Shown: positions 35,765-45,220 of the stretch, one piece after another
Layout: each line of letters starts with the position of its first letter
How positions within the stretch are numbered: position 1 is the first letter of the stretch
Assembly: GCF_002726155.1 (NCBI RefSeq)
Contig: NZ_PBSH01000007.1
Location: 1-64,000 of the forward strand
DNA from: Alcanivorax sp.
GTDB lineage: Bacteria; Pseudomonadota; Gammaproteobacteria; Pseudomonadales; Alcanivoracaceae
Direction of reading: 5' to 3'
Length of the DNA stretch: 64,000 nucleotides
The notes under the pieces: model-generated
The model's database searches: none
What the model was told of the DNA's origin: nothing
The model's input: only the letters and a program-made list of their open reading frames with translations
Translations under genes and position numbers: made by a program

Positions 35765-35851
35765 TGTCGGGTTACGGCCTTCGCCCTAACACGACCTACG
35801 GCCCGGCTGCTGCATGTAGGTCGAATTAGCCTGAAAGGCGTAATCCGACAT
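35765..35851. repeat. Inverted pair of palindromic repeats between pbpC and the RAYT gene
   Basis: Copies at 35765-35800 and 35815-35851 face each other across 14 bp, a compact BIME-like unit. The first copy directly adjoins the pbpC start codon; the second ends 6 bp from the RAYT stop. Confidence 0.92.
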
Positions 35852-35857
35852 TCGGCG

Positions 35858-36352
35858 CTATTCGTGACCAATGTCGTCCGGCAGAAGCGGATTGCCACCC
35901 CAGTCAGCGGGATACAGCCCACGGGCCACATCCCGGCGGAAACTGCTGTAGGGCCAATCGGCGGGTTGGAGGACGTAACCATGCTTTACCGGGTTGTAGT
36001 AGAGATAATCGGTGTGAGTCTGCAAATCATACTCGTCTCGAAGGGTATGTTCCCAGAAACGCTTTTGCCAGATCGGTGTGCTGATTTGGCAATGCTTTGT
36101 CACCCTTCCCTTGATTAAACGCCAGCGGGTTGAGAAGTCATGGTCCGTCTCCGGCAAGGTCCAGATGCAGTGCAGATGATCGGGCAAAACGACAATGGCA
36201 TCGATGCGGAAAGGGTGACGTTGTTGTACCCATTTGAAGGCATAGCGTAATGCATCAAGCGTGGGTTCATCGGTCAGAACCGGTTTGCGTTGATGGGTGA
36301 CCACGGTAAAAAAATAACAACCACCGCGGGAGTAATTGCGCCGGTAATGCAT
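35858..36352 (-). CDS. REP-associated tyrosine transposase (RAYT / TnpA-REP)
   Basis: A single-strand DNA transposase of the Y1/HUH class, related to IS200/IS605 enzymes, that recognises palindromic REP hairpins. About 164 aa. The HUH-type metal site is His59-Leu-His61 in LPDHLHCIWTLP. The RAYT signature WQKRFWEHTLRDEYDL is present, and the catalytic tyrosine lies in DYLYYNPVKHG (Tyr116 or Tyr119). ATG 36352 begins the typical MHYRRNYSRGG and has AAGGCGGG upstream; a frame start at 36376 lacks a site. It is flanked on both sides by the window's repeat family, with two copies 3' and five 5', a REPtron arrangement. All key residues look intact. Confidence 0.93.
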   Translation of the reverse strand: MHYRRNYSRGGCYFFTVVTHQRKPVLTDEPTLDALRYAFKWVQQRHPFRIDAIVVLPDHLHCIWTLPETDHDFSTRWRLIKGRVTKHCQISTPIWQKRFWEHTLRDEYDLQTHTDYLYYNPVKHGYVLQPADWPYSSFRRDVARGLYPADWGGNPLLPDDIGHE

Positions 36353-36455
36353 GTGAGTCCCGCCTTTTCGGTACATGAATTGACGAGTATTGGCGCGATG
36401 AAGGAGGCAAACGAGAAGAGATGCGCGCAGCCCAGCGTAAGCAATACCCTCACCG

Positions 36456-36750
36456 TGTACGTCGGGTTAACCTGCAAGACGTAATCCGACATTGGGCATG
36501 TGCTGCAAGCAACGAGGCTGGATGCCGGGTTACGGCCTTCGGCCTTTCTGTACCCTTGGGTAAACACGACCTCCACGCCCGGGCATCAAAATATCGCGTG
36601 ATCACTCCCCCGTAGGTCGGCTTAGCCTAAAGGCGTAAGCCGACATTGCGCATTTGCCGCGAGCGACGAGGCCGGATGTCGGGTTACGGCTACGCCTAAC
36701 ACGACCTACACATCAAGACGCGCTTCCCCGAAGGCCGTAATCCGGTCTAC
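36456..36750. repeat. Cluster of five palindromic repeats upstream of the RAYT gene
   Basis: Copies at 36456-36493, 36521-36576 (loop interrupted by about 17 extra bases), 36611-36647, 36676-36711 and a partial one at 36727-36750 that includes the alpha-2-macroglobulin stop codon. Orientations alternate. The 36353-36746 gap holds no other gene. Confidence 0.9.
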
Positions 36751-39700
36751 TCACGCTTCACCTCAATCCATTGCCCTTTACTGCGGGCCTGGCGGGTGCC
36801 GTCGTACATGGCTTCCACGTTCCAGGCGGGCAGATAGAAGCGGCCAGCGAAGGAGGCATTGAGGGCCACGCGAACGGTGAGCTTGTGCTTGCTACCCGGT
36901 TTCAGATCGAAGTAATGCATCACCCGATCGTCGCGCAAATCCTGGTAAGTCACCCGCTCCTGGTCCTCGGCACTGCCATCCAGGCGGCTGCTGGTGATCT
37001 GCCAGCCCGAAGGAAGAATCTGGGTAAGCGCCAGGTTTTCCAGGGTGCGGTTGCCGGTGTTGGTAACGGTGACTTCGGCCACAAAATCCTGCCCCTGGGG
37101 CAGGCTGGCCGGGTTCACCGGTTTACCATCGACCAGAAAGCGCGTAGTCAGGCTGAGCCCTTCGCTGCTGGCCTGCTCGTTACCGGGCAGCGGTGTACCG
37201 GTATTACTCAAGGTGACGAACAGTTTGCGTTCGCTGTCGTTGCGGACACTGAAAGCCTGCACCGCTTCGCTATCGTTCAGGGTCTGGCGATAAACCGGCG
37301 AGGTGACCGCTATTTCCTGCCAAGCCTGCTTGCCTTCGCGGATCGCAAACTGATAGCCCTGCTCATCGCTCTGGCTACCCGCGTAGCGCGCCATGGCCAT
37401 CAGTGACCAGGCCGTTGTCTGGGTGCTGTACCAGTGATCGGCAGACAGCTGGCTGGCGATGTCCTGCGCCAGCGTCCAGGCCTCGGCGGTATCACCGCGA
37501 GCATCAGCCACGGTGAGGCGTATAGCCTGGTCGCGAAGCAAGGAGCCATAGGTGTAGCTGGCGCCATCGTATTCCAGATCCGCGGCCGCGTTGACGGTGA
37601 GTTCCGCCGCCACGTCAGTCAGACCCATTTGCAGGTAGGCGGCAGCCAACAGCCAGCGGCCACTGTGATAGCTGGCACTGCGCAGGTAATCCGGCCGCGC
37701 CATTTGCAACCGCTCACGCAGCCGGTTCATGGCTCCCACCTGCGGTTTACCGGCCAACGCCAGGGTGTACTGGCGATAGGCTTCCGCGCTCCACTGCCAG
37801 GGACGATCGCCCAGACTCTGGCTGCGACGGATCTGATAGGCCGTCCAGTTTTCCAGCATGGTGGCGGGCACCGCGTAGCCAAGCCGCTTGGCTTCCAGCA
37901 GGAAGTGACCGGCATAGCTGGTGCCCCAGTCACTGGCATTGGCCAGGCCGGGCCAGTAGCTGAAGCCCCCATCGGCCAACTGGAAACGTTTGAGCCGTTC
38001 AATACCAGCGGTCACGTTGTCCTGCACGTCCTGCTTTTGTTGCTCGCTCAGCTGCAGTAACTGATTCAGGTACAACTGCGGCAACACCGACGAGGTGGTC
38101 TGCTCGATACATCCGTGCGGGTAACGCAACAGATAGTCCAGCCGGCGCTCCAGGCCCATGGCGGGCAAGGCACTGACCACCACGGTGCTGCTATTGGTGC
38201 CGGCAATGCCATGGGGCTGCGATTCCAGCGCCCAGATGTCACCGGCCGCCAGCACCTTGCGGGTATCGCGGGTGGTGGGCGGGTTAGCCGCACGCACCGG
38301 CAGGTGCACGGTTTCGGAAGTGCGGTGTTTGCCGCTTTTCGCGGTGACCGTAATCTCGCCAGTGCCCACCTGCTCCCTGGCGGTGATTTTCAGCATGGCA
38401 ATCTGATCGGACGGGCCGGTGAAGGTCAATGTGGCCTTGCCCTGCTCTACCTCAAACAGGTCTTCATCGGCATTCACGGTCAGGGTGACTTTTTTCAGGC
38501 TGTCATCCGTGACGAATACGGTCACCGGCAGCGACACGCTTTCACCCGGGCCCAGTACCCGCGGCAAAGTGCTCAGCACGGTGAGCGGCTGGGTGACAGT
38601 GATATCCTGCTCGGCCTTGCCGTAGGCGCCGTTGTCACCGGCCACTACCATGGCCCGCACCTGGCCCATGTACGGCGGCAAGGTGATGTCGTGATTAGCG
38701 GTTTCATTGGCGTCCAGCGTGAACGGACCCAGGAACTTCACCACCGGCGGGAAACGCCGACGCTGTTTTTCCCGGCCATCGTCAGCCCCGTCAGAGCCGC
38801 CCAGTGCCAGCAGCTGATCCAGTTCTGCCCCGTAGGCTCCCACCACCATGTCGAACAAATCCCAGGTCAGCACGCCCAGGGCTTCGCGACGATAGAAGCT
38901 GTCGTGGGGATCCGGGGTCCGGTAGTTGGTCAGGCCAAGCAGGCCTTCATCCACCAGCGCCAGGGTGTAGGTCATCGGTTTTCCCTGCTTTTCACTGACC
39001 TTCACGGTAAAGGTGTCTTCGGGTTTCACCTTGTCCGGGGCGCTCACTTGCGGGGCAAGACGGGTATTCGGGTCATCCACCAACAGCGGCACCAACCCAT
39101 AAAGACGGATAGGCCGGTCGTTGTTGCGACCGCTGTGCGGTTGTAGCAGCGCCACGTGCACATAGACATTGGGCGCCATGTTGGCGGTGATGGGGATATC
39201 CAGGGTTTGCGCTTCACCATTGGCGGGCAGCCAGTAGTGATCCAGTACCCGTGAGCCGGTTTCCAGGCTCACCAACAGGCGGCCTTTGGCCACGGCCGGC
39301 AGCTCGATATGAGCGATGTCGCCAACCGCATAGCGATCTTGATCTGCGGACAGAGAAAGACGTGTGGCCGCATCCTGGCTACCGCTGGCCTGGTCCCAGC
39401 TCCAGCCCAGGTACACGATTTGTGCGGTGCAGTGATCGCTTTGTCGGTCACAGATGCGAATCAGATGACGGCCCCAGTCGTAGTCTTCACCGTTCAGGTT
39501 CCACTGGGCGCGGCCTTCTGCATCGGTGGTGATCTGCGCCTCGGCCACACGTTTGGTGTTCGGGTCGCTAATGTAGTTACTCAGATCATCGCCGGCCCGG
39601 TCCCACCACCAGCGCCAATCAATCTGGTAGACACTGATATCCAGAGGCCGACTGGCGTCGGGCTTGCCGTCGCTGTCCAGGCTGATCAGGTCGATGGCAT

Positions 39701-42329
39701 GCAGGCCTTCACGGGACAGTGCCCCGCCCCAGCCGCTGCCTTCAGGGATGCGCATGCCGACCCAATGCTTGAACGGGTACACCGGCACGCTGCGAATCTG
39801 GGTACTGTAATCGCCGCTGTTTTCAAACACGCGGGTCGTCAGGGTGGCACGCAGCATGCCCGGGGTTTGCTCCACATTCACGGTGAGCGGCACGGTGGCG
39901 TTGCCCTTCGCATCCACATTGCCATCAAAAGCCGTAAAGGGTTCGCTGCTGAGCTTGCGAGTGGGATCGTCGAAGTGATAAGCGTCGTAACCAGTGAAAC
40001 GGGTGGTGCGCGCACTCACACGCACTTTCATGTCGGCTTCCAAATTGGCAGCGGTGGCGCCGTTAAGCCACTGGGTAAATAACCCAATGTTAGTGGCTTC
40101 GTTGGTGTAAAGCGTCTCCGGCAGATCCAGTTCGATTTTCAGCCGGTTGGGTTTGATCGCTTCCACCCGGATCGGGGTATCAAAATAGCGTTGCCCCAGC
40201 CGAGCCACGGCCCGCCAGTTGCCGGTGGGCGCGTCCTCTTCAGTGTCTAGTGTAAAGGCATAAAAATCGCCCACCGGTTTGTCCAGCGTATAGCTTTTCA
40301 CCTTGTTGCCACGGGGATCGAACCAGTCAAGCGTCAGTGGGTGGCCGTCGGGGATAGTGTTGTCCTGGTCTTCCAGAATAAAGGTCAGGTGAATGTCATC
40401 ACCGGGGCGCCACACATCCCGTTCGCCGTAGAAGAAGCCTTTCAGTCCATCGCGCACCTGCTGTCCACCAGTGTTGAACTGGTTGGTGGGCAAGGCCCGG
40501 TTGCGGGCCAGTTTCAGGTAGCCGTTGTCCCGATCCTTGACCGCTTCCAGGTAATACGCGCTGCCATCCAGTGTCAGGCTGGCCATGCCCTCGGCATCGG
40601 TGAGCCCCATACCGACTTGCTGCAATTGGTAGTTATAGGCCTTGAGCACCACGTCTTCGGCGGGGGTGTTGCTGTCTAGCTCGGTGGCCACTACCAGCAG
40701 GGTATCGTTCTGGCCACGCTTGGCGATCAGCCCCAGGTTGGAGGCCAGAAAGGCGCGGGTGCTGCTGGCCAGATCATTGTATTCATAGTAACTGTCGGAG
40801 CAGGGATTATCTTTTTCGTACCAGCTCAGATAACCGCCATCGATGTAATAGTTTTCGTAAAGATCATTGCCGCCATCATCTTGACCGGGGCCTTCATAGC
40901 TGTCCGGCAAAGTGGTTTTTTTCTTCAGGGCGCCATCCGGGCAGCTGTAGTTAATGTCGTCGCCATCAATGGCCAAGGTCAGATGCACCAGGCCGTTGGG
41001 GTGTTTGGCCATCAACTCGGTAAGATCCAGCTGATAGCGCTGCCAGCCATCACCGCTGCCCGGCAAGGTCAGGGTTTTCTGCCACAGGTAACGGCCGCTG
41101 CGAGAGTCCATGTCCGCTTCATTCAGCTCGCTGCCCTGCAGATAACGGCCGATGTTGTCATCGAATACCCGGAACGCTTGCACCTTCACCGAGCGCACAC
41201 CCACGGCTTCAAACGGCACGCTCAATTGCTTGCCATTGGGCAGAATGGTGCCCTCACCCACAAAGCGCACACCGGGTTTGTTGGTCATCAGGGTGACGGT
41301 TTTTTCCAGTTTCTCGGCCAGGCGGCCCTGGCTGGCAGAACGCAGGCTCCCGTCGATCACCAGTTCCACGTCGTCTTCCAGGTCATCCTGCGGATAAATG
41401 CGCAGAGTGCTGCCATCCACTTCCACTCGCGGCGCCTTGCCATTCAACGTGACCAGCCCTTTCAGGTTCTGGGTGGCTTGCAAGGCTTCGGAGAAATTCA
41501 CCTGAACGTGGGGCTGGGGGTAACTGACCGCTCGCACATTGGTCACTGCGAAGTTTTTCAGGGCGGGTACGGTGTAGTGGCGGCGGCCGCTATTGTCCAC
41601 CCCCAGAGGCGCCGCATCCCAGCTCAGCAACACCTCACTGCCCTGTTGTTCGCGGGCAATCCCGGCGACAGAAAAGGCATGGCGCAGACCGGCGCTATCA
41701 TGCTGCCAGGCAATCGTCAGGGCGTTGTCGTTCTGGCTGGCATTCAGCACCGCTTCCACCCTGGCTTGATCCGCCAGATCCCGGGTCTCCAGACTGCCGC
41801 GCAGTACCATTTCGCCACCATCGTCCGTGGGCAAAAGGGACTCCACCGTCAGGCTCAACTGCTGGCGCAGCACCTGCAGGGAGAATTCAGCGGGACTCAA
41901 GGCATTATCCACATTGGCCAGCCCCTGGGCATACAGCACCAGAGTCAGCGACTCCCCGCCAGGTAACGGCTCGGCGGGGCGAATTTCCAGCCGGTCTTCG
42001 GCGGTAAACACCGCCGTAACAGCCCGTTCCGGCAGCAACCGCGCGACGCCGGATTGAGGCTTGTCGAGTTGATCGGGAGTCGCCACCGGGTGATTAAAAC
42101 GCACAACCAGAGGCGCCCGGGCACTGATGGTGCCGGCCGGCAAGGCTGCCAGATGGGTTTGCCAGCGGTCATCCAGCGGGGAGACGGCAGGGGCGGTCTC
42201 ACTCTGCTCTGCAACAGCGCCGTTACTTTCCCCCTTTCCCGAGGTGTCACCCGTATCATCACAGGCCGCCACCAGCAGCACGGACCACAACATCAAGAGA
42301 CGAAAAACCGACAAACCCCGACTTGGCAT
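36747..42329 (-). CDS. Bacterial alpha-2-macroglobulin lipoprotein (YfhM-like)
   Basis: An 1860-aa periplasmic protease trap tethered to the membrane. The lipoprotein signal is FRLLMLWSVLLVAAC. Many MG (macroglobulin) beta-sandwich domains follow; TED and C-terminal receptor-like domains complete the fold. The reactive thioester motif CIEQ is intact at Cys1407-Gln1410 (HGCIEQTTSS). A bait region is expected near the middle. The ATG at 42329 is preferred over a 39-residue upstream extension because it begins the signal peptide and has GGAAGG before it. These proteins partner PBP1C, which repairs peptidoglycan after a breach; pbpC lies downstream beyond the RAYT insertion. Confidence 0.95.
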   Translation of the reverse strand: MPSRGLSVFRLLMLWSVLLVAACDDTGDTSGKGESNGAVAEQSETAPAVSPLDDRWQTHLAALPAGTISARAPLVVRFNHPVATPDQLDKPQSGVARLLPERAVTAVFTAEDRLEIRPAEPLPGGESLTLVLYAQGLANVDNALSPAEFSLQVLRQQLSLTVESLLPTDDGGEMVLRGSLETRDLADQARVEAVLNASQNDNALTIAWQHDSAGLRHAFSVAGIAREQQGSEVLLSWDAAPLGVDNSGRRHYTVPALKNFAVTNVRAVSYPQPHVQVNFSEALQATQNLKGLVTLNGKAPRVEVDGSTLRIYPQDDLEDDVELVIDGSLRSASQGRLAEKLEKTVTLMTNKPGVRFVGEGTILPNGKQLSVPFEAVGVRSVKVQAFRVFDDNIGRYLQGSELNEADMDSRSGRYLWQKTLTLPGSGDGWQRYQLDLTELMAKHPNGLVHLTLAIDGDDINYSCPDGALKKKTTLPDSYEGPGQDDGGNDLYENYYIDGGYLSWYEKDNPCSDSYYEYNDLASSTRAFLASNLGLIAKRGQNDTLLVVATELDSNTPAEDVVLKAYNYQLQQVGMGLTDAEGMASLTLDGSAYYLEAVKDRDNGYLKLARNRALPTNQFNTGGQQVRDGLKGFFYGERDVWRPGDDIHLTFILEDQDNTIPDGHPLTLDWFDPRGNKVKSYTLDKPVGDFYAFTLDTEEDAPTGNWRAVARLGQRYFDTPIRVEAIKPNRLKIELDLPETLYTNEATNIGLFTQWLNGATAANLEADMKVRVSARTTRFTGYDAYHFDDPTRKLSSEPFTAFDGNVDAKGNATVPLTVNVEQTPGMLRATLTTRVFENSGDYSTQIRSVPVYPFKHWVGMRIPEGSGWGGALSREGLHAIDLISLDSDGKPDASRPLDISVYQIDWRWWWDRAGDDLSNYISDPNTKRVAEAQITTDAEGRAQWNLNGEDYDWGRHLIRICDRQSDHCTAQIVYLGWSWDQASGSQDAATRLSLSADQDRYAVGDIAHIELPAVAKGRLLVSLETGSRVLDHYWLPANGEAQTLDIPITANMAPNVYVHVALLQPHSGRNNDRPIRLYGLVPLLVDDPNTRLAPQVSAPDKVKPEDTFTVKVSEKQGKPMTYTLALVDEGLLGLTNYRTPDPHDSFYRREALGVLTWDLFDMVVGAYGAELDQLLALGGSDGADDGREKQRRRFPPVVKFLGPFTLDANETANHDITLPPYMGQVRAMVVAGDNGAYGKAEQDITVTQPLTVLSTLPRVLGPGESVSLPVTVFVTDDSLKKVTLTVNADEDLFEVEQGKATLTFTGPSDQIAMLKITAREQVGTGEITVTAKSGKHRTSETVHLPVRAANPPTTRDTRKVLAAGDIWALESQPHGIAGTNSSTVVVSALPAMGLERRLDYLLRYPHGCIEQTTSSVLPQLYLNQLLQLSEQQKQDVQDNVTAGIERLKRFQLADGGFSYWPGLANASDWGTSYAGHFLLEAKRLGYAVPATMLENWTAYQIRRSQSLGDRPWQWSAEAYRQYTLALAGKPQVGAMNRLRERLQMARPDYLRSASYHSGRWLLAAAYLQMGLTDVAAELTVNAAADLEYDGASYTYGSLLRDQAIRLTVADARGDTAEAWTLAQDIASQLSADHWYSTQTTAWSLMAMARYAGSQSDEQGYQFAIREGKQAWQEIAVTSPVYRQTLNDSEAVQAFSVRNDSERKLFVTLSNTGTPLPGNEQASSEGLSLTTRFLVDGKPVNPASLPQGQDFVAEVTVTNTGNRTLENLALTQILPSGWQITSSRLDGSAEDQERVTYQDLRDDRVMHYFDLKPGSKHKLTVRVALNASFAGRFYLPAWNVEAMYDGTRQARSKGQWIEVKRE

Positions 42330-42514
42330 GAGACCCTTCCTTGGCAAAATGATTAACGTGGGAAACATACCACAGACGTGGGACCTGCGTTCGACGATAG
42401 TCGCAACTATCACATCAACAAATCGCGCAGAGACCAGGCCGCACACTCAGAAAAAAGATTCGGTACCAGTGGCTAAGCACGCGGCGCACAGCGGTAAGCA
42501 ACAGCATCCAGGGG

Positions 42515-43606
42515 ATGGATTTGGCAGCAAGGATAAAAACGGTTTTCCTAATCATTGCGGCGGTTTTTCTGGTGGCATTCACCTTGTGGTGGCTAATGCC
42601 CGGCAACGACAGCGAGGCCCGCTGGGAGGATTATCTCTCACGCCTGGCGCGGCTTTCACAACAGGCCGTTCCTGAACGGGCACCCCTGCCGATAATGCCC
42701 TACCCCGGCAACCGGGAACTGCACCAACCGATCCCCGAGCATCGGGTCGACATGCTCGATTATCTGGAACTGCGCCACTGCAACTTGATGTCGTTGATCA
42801 GCGAACGCAATAGCGTGCTCGGCAAGCTGCAGGCCGACTCGCTGCGATTCAAACATGAAGTGACTTTTATCCGCCGTGCCCGCCAATGCCTGGCCAGCAA
42901 CAAGCTGGACAATCAGGCGCTGGTTACCCTGCTTGAACAAGTGGTCACCGAGAAGCAGGCGGCGCTACCCGCCCTGTACTGGAATGCACTGGTGGCCAGC
43001 GCGGAGTTTCGTCAGTTTTTCAGCCAGTCGCCCTCTGCCATGGCCGGCGACAGCCAGGCAGCGCTGCTAAGCCTGGAGCAACTGGCCCAGTCTCCCTTTC
43101 AGGGCGAGGCCCTGCCAAGCCCGGAGCAATTGTTCGGGCTGGAAGCCCGCTTGCAGCAAATCGCCCACAGTCAGGCCGGCGGGCAATTACTGCGACGGCT
43201 GGCGCTGGCACTGCGAGAGCTGGAACGCGGCAATATTCTGCTCGAAAGTATCGATCCGGTGACGCTCTGCCCCAAAGGACGGCCCACGCCTCGAGCCCGA
43301 AAACTGCGTAATGTGCTGGACAACATCTGGGGCAGCCAGGTGCAACAGGCCCTGGCAGACGCACAGCGCCAGCGAAAGCAACTGGCCAACGCCCTGACGA
43401 AGATAGAAGCATTGCTGGCCCCCACTCTCCCTGCTTTTGCACAGTGGCAGGACCATTATTTTTCCAATACAGGCCTGCAAAGCCAGTTAAACCGGGCGCT
43501 CAAGCACCATGTCTCGCTCTGGCAGGCGCGCCTGCGGCAATGCGACCTGATGCCTGATGGCGGGCAAAAACTGAACGATAGTGCAAATATTGGCCTAGAA
43601 GGCTAA
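42515..43606 (+). CDS. DUF3080 family protein
   Basis: A 363-aa protein with one N-terminal membrane helix (IKTVFLIIAAVFLVAFTLWWLM) and a helical periplasmic domain. The family's recognisable block is YLELRHCNLMSLISERNSVLGKLQ (about 88-111). Function is unknown. It diverges from the alpha-2-macroglobulin gene across 185 bp. AGGGG lies directly next to the ATG, a poor spacing, yet no better start is available. It ends shortly before a structured region and terminator. Confidence 0.85.
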   Translation: MDLAARIKTVFLIIAAVFLVAFTLWWLMPGNDSEARWEDYLSRLARLSQQAVPERAPLPIMPYPGNRELHQPIPEHRVDMLDYLELRHCNLMSLISERNSVLGKLQADSLRFKHEVTFIRRARQCLASNKLDNQALVTLLEQVVTEKQAALPALYWNALVASAEFRQFFSQSPSAMAGDSQAALLSLEQLAQSPFQGEALPSPEQLFGLEARLQQIAHSQAGGQLLRRLALALRELERGNILLESIDPVTLCPKGRPTPRARKLRNVLDNIWGSQVQQALADAQRQRKQLANALTKIEALLAPTLPAFAQWQDHYFSNTGLQSQLNRALKHHVSLWQARLRQCDLMPDGGQKLNDSANIGLEG

Positions 43607-43639
43607 ACAAAAAGTCTGCAAAGCGAATGCTTGCGAGAA

Positions 43640-43757
43640 CAGTTGTCCACATACTTCGGGGTGTCGGTGAGTCCCATTCACCGGCTCCGGAGTTTTACTC
43701 CGTGATAGCTCTCCCGAGCCAAACTATTCACGGCGCCTTTTGGCGCCGTTTTTTTTT
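43640..43757 (+). ncRNA. Candidate structured small RNA ending in a strong terminator
   Basis: After the DUF3080 stop comes a run of hairpins: CGGTGA/TCACCG (43665-43683), CGGAG-TTTTA-CTCCG (43688-43702) and the terminator at 43730-43757. An A/T-rich stretch near 43580-43620 might hold a promoter. No reading frame is convincing. It is either the long structured 3' end of the DUF3080 message or a separate sRNA; the 5' end given here is a guess. Confidence 0.35.
43730..43757 (+). terminator. Strong rho-independent terminator
   Basis: The perfect stem ACGGCGCC / GGCGCCGT has a TTTT loop and is followed by nine T residues. It serves plus-strand transcription from DUF3080 or the candidate sRNA; no T tract exists on the minus strand for pelG. 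Confidence 0.92.
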
Positions 43758-43849
43758 GCCGCTCTGCGGCCGCCACACGCTTCACGCAGCATGCAACACG
43801 CTTTCTATAAACCCGCTGTGGCCAGGGAGGCCGAATTAGATCCCGCCTA

Positions 43850-45220
43850 TCAATTAAGCATAAAGGTGGAATATTCCAGTTCCGCCATTTTGCGGCTCAC
43901 CAGCCACAGGCCAAGCAGCACACACACGGCCAACGCCAACAAAAACCCAAAGCCAAAGAACTGGGGCCCCAGGTACAGGCTGATGCCGGTAAAGATCACA
44001 TTGAGCACAAAGAACAGCCCCGTCAGCAGGACCAGTACGCGGCGCTGATCCAGATAACAGAACACGTTGATGATGGCGAGAAAGACCACCTGCAGCGCGG
44101 TGGCGATCAATTGCACCTTGAGCAGCGGCAGGTACAGTTCCGAAATGCCCAAAGCGTTAAAGATCTGCGCACCGGCCACCATGATCACCAGCGCCGAGAT
44201 CGCCTGAATCTTGAGAATCTGGAAGATGCCCTGGCGGATAACGAACACCATCTGGTTGCGCATGTCTTCGATATAGGACAACGACCCGCCTTCACGAACC
44301 GCATCATAAAAGTTGGAATAATACTCCACGAAGTCCGTTTCCATACGCACCAGAAATACAGCCATGCCCGGGATCAGCGACAGGTAGGACAGGAATACCG
44401 GAATGTCGTAGATCAACGAGGCACGCAGCGGCCCAATCACGTCGCTACCGGTGCCGTCGTAAAACCAGAACATGGCCTTGTCCGCCCACACCCCGGCATT
44501 ATAGAAAAATCCCACCAGCATCAGGCTGGGGTACAGGTATTTTTTGCCGAACATGTCGAACGAGACGATGCTCTCGGCCGGGTAGCCTCGCACAATCAGT
44601 ACCAGCATCCCCGCTAACAGGGTCACCTGCCCCAACAAAAACCCCAGCAGCAGCCCATCCAGGTCCAGAAAGCGCAGCATCAAGGCACCCAGCACCGTAA
44701 TGGTGTAGCCCAGGGCGTAGAGCAACAGAATCGCCTTGTACTGCTTCATGCCGGACAGAAAGACCGTGGCAATCCAGATATTACTCAACACCACAAAACA
44801 GGCGATCAGCAACACCCGGAACAGCACACTTTGCCCGGGAAACAGGAACATGGCCGCCGGCAACGCCAGCACGCCAGAGATAACCGTCACCAACACCGTA
44901 ACGCCACCAAAATTGGGCAGAATCAGGTCTTCACGGTCCTCGAACGAGCGGTCCGCACAGAAGCGGGTAAAGGCCAGCTGCACTGTGCCGGTGAGAATCA
45001 AACTGATCGCAATCAGGTAGGTCACCGTCACCTGAAACTGTGTGACCGAGGCATCCGGCACCACCATACCCAGACTGAAGATACCGATAATCAGGATACC
45101 GATAATCGACAACACCCAGGGGCCGGAGCTGATTACACCGGCATAGGCATAGGCCCGAATCAGGCCAAGCAGGGTGTCCTTGCGTAGTAATCGACGCAGT
45201 TCAAAACCAATGCCGGCCAT
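43850..45220 (-). CDS. pelG: Pel exopolysaccharide membrane transporter PelG
   Basis: A 456-aa inner-membrane protein with about 12 helices, of the MOP flippase superfamily, that moves the growing Pel polymer across the membrane with PelD, PelE and PelF. The N-terminus MAGIGFELRRLLRKDTLLG and the YAYAGVISSGPWVLSI block are highly characteristic of PelG, as is GVWADKAMFWFYDGTGS. It is the last gene of the operon and its ATG abuts the pelF stop. Confidence 0.95.
   Translation of the reverse strand: MAGIGFELRRLLRKDTLLGLIRAYAYAGVISSGPWVLSIIGILIIGIFSLGMVVPDASVTQFQVTVTYLIAISLILTGTVQLAFTRFCADRSFEDREDLILPNFGGVTVLVTVISGVLALPAAMFLFPGQSVLFRVLLIACFVVLSNIWIATVFLSGMKQYKAILLLYALGYTITVLGALMLRFLDLDGLLLGFLLGQVTLLAGMLVLIVRGYPAESIVSFDMFGKKYLYPSLMLVGFFYNAGVWADKAMFWFYDGTGSDVIGPLRASLIYDIPVFLSYLSLIPGMAVFLVRMETDFVEYYSNFYDAVREGGSLSYIEDMRNQMVFVIRQGIFQILKIQAISALVIMVAGAQIFNALGISELYLPLLKVQLIATALQVVFLAIINVFCYLDQRRVLVLLTGLFFVLNVIFTGISLYLGPQFFGFGFLLALAVCVLLGLWLVSRKMAELEYSTFMLN

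Noticed and set aside
38115..39146. Plus-strand frame of 343 codons
   Set aside because: Antisense to the alpha-2-macroglobulin gene, which has a clear thioester motif in the real frame.
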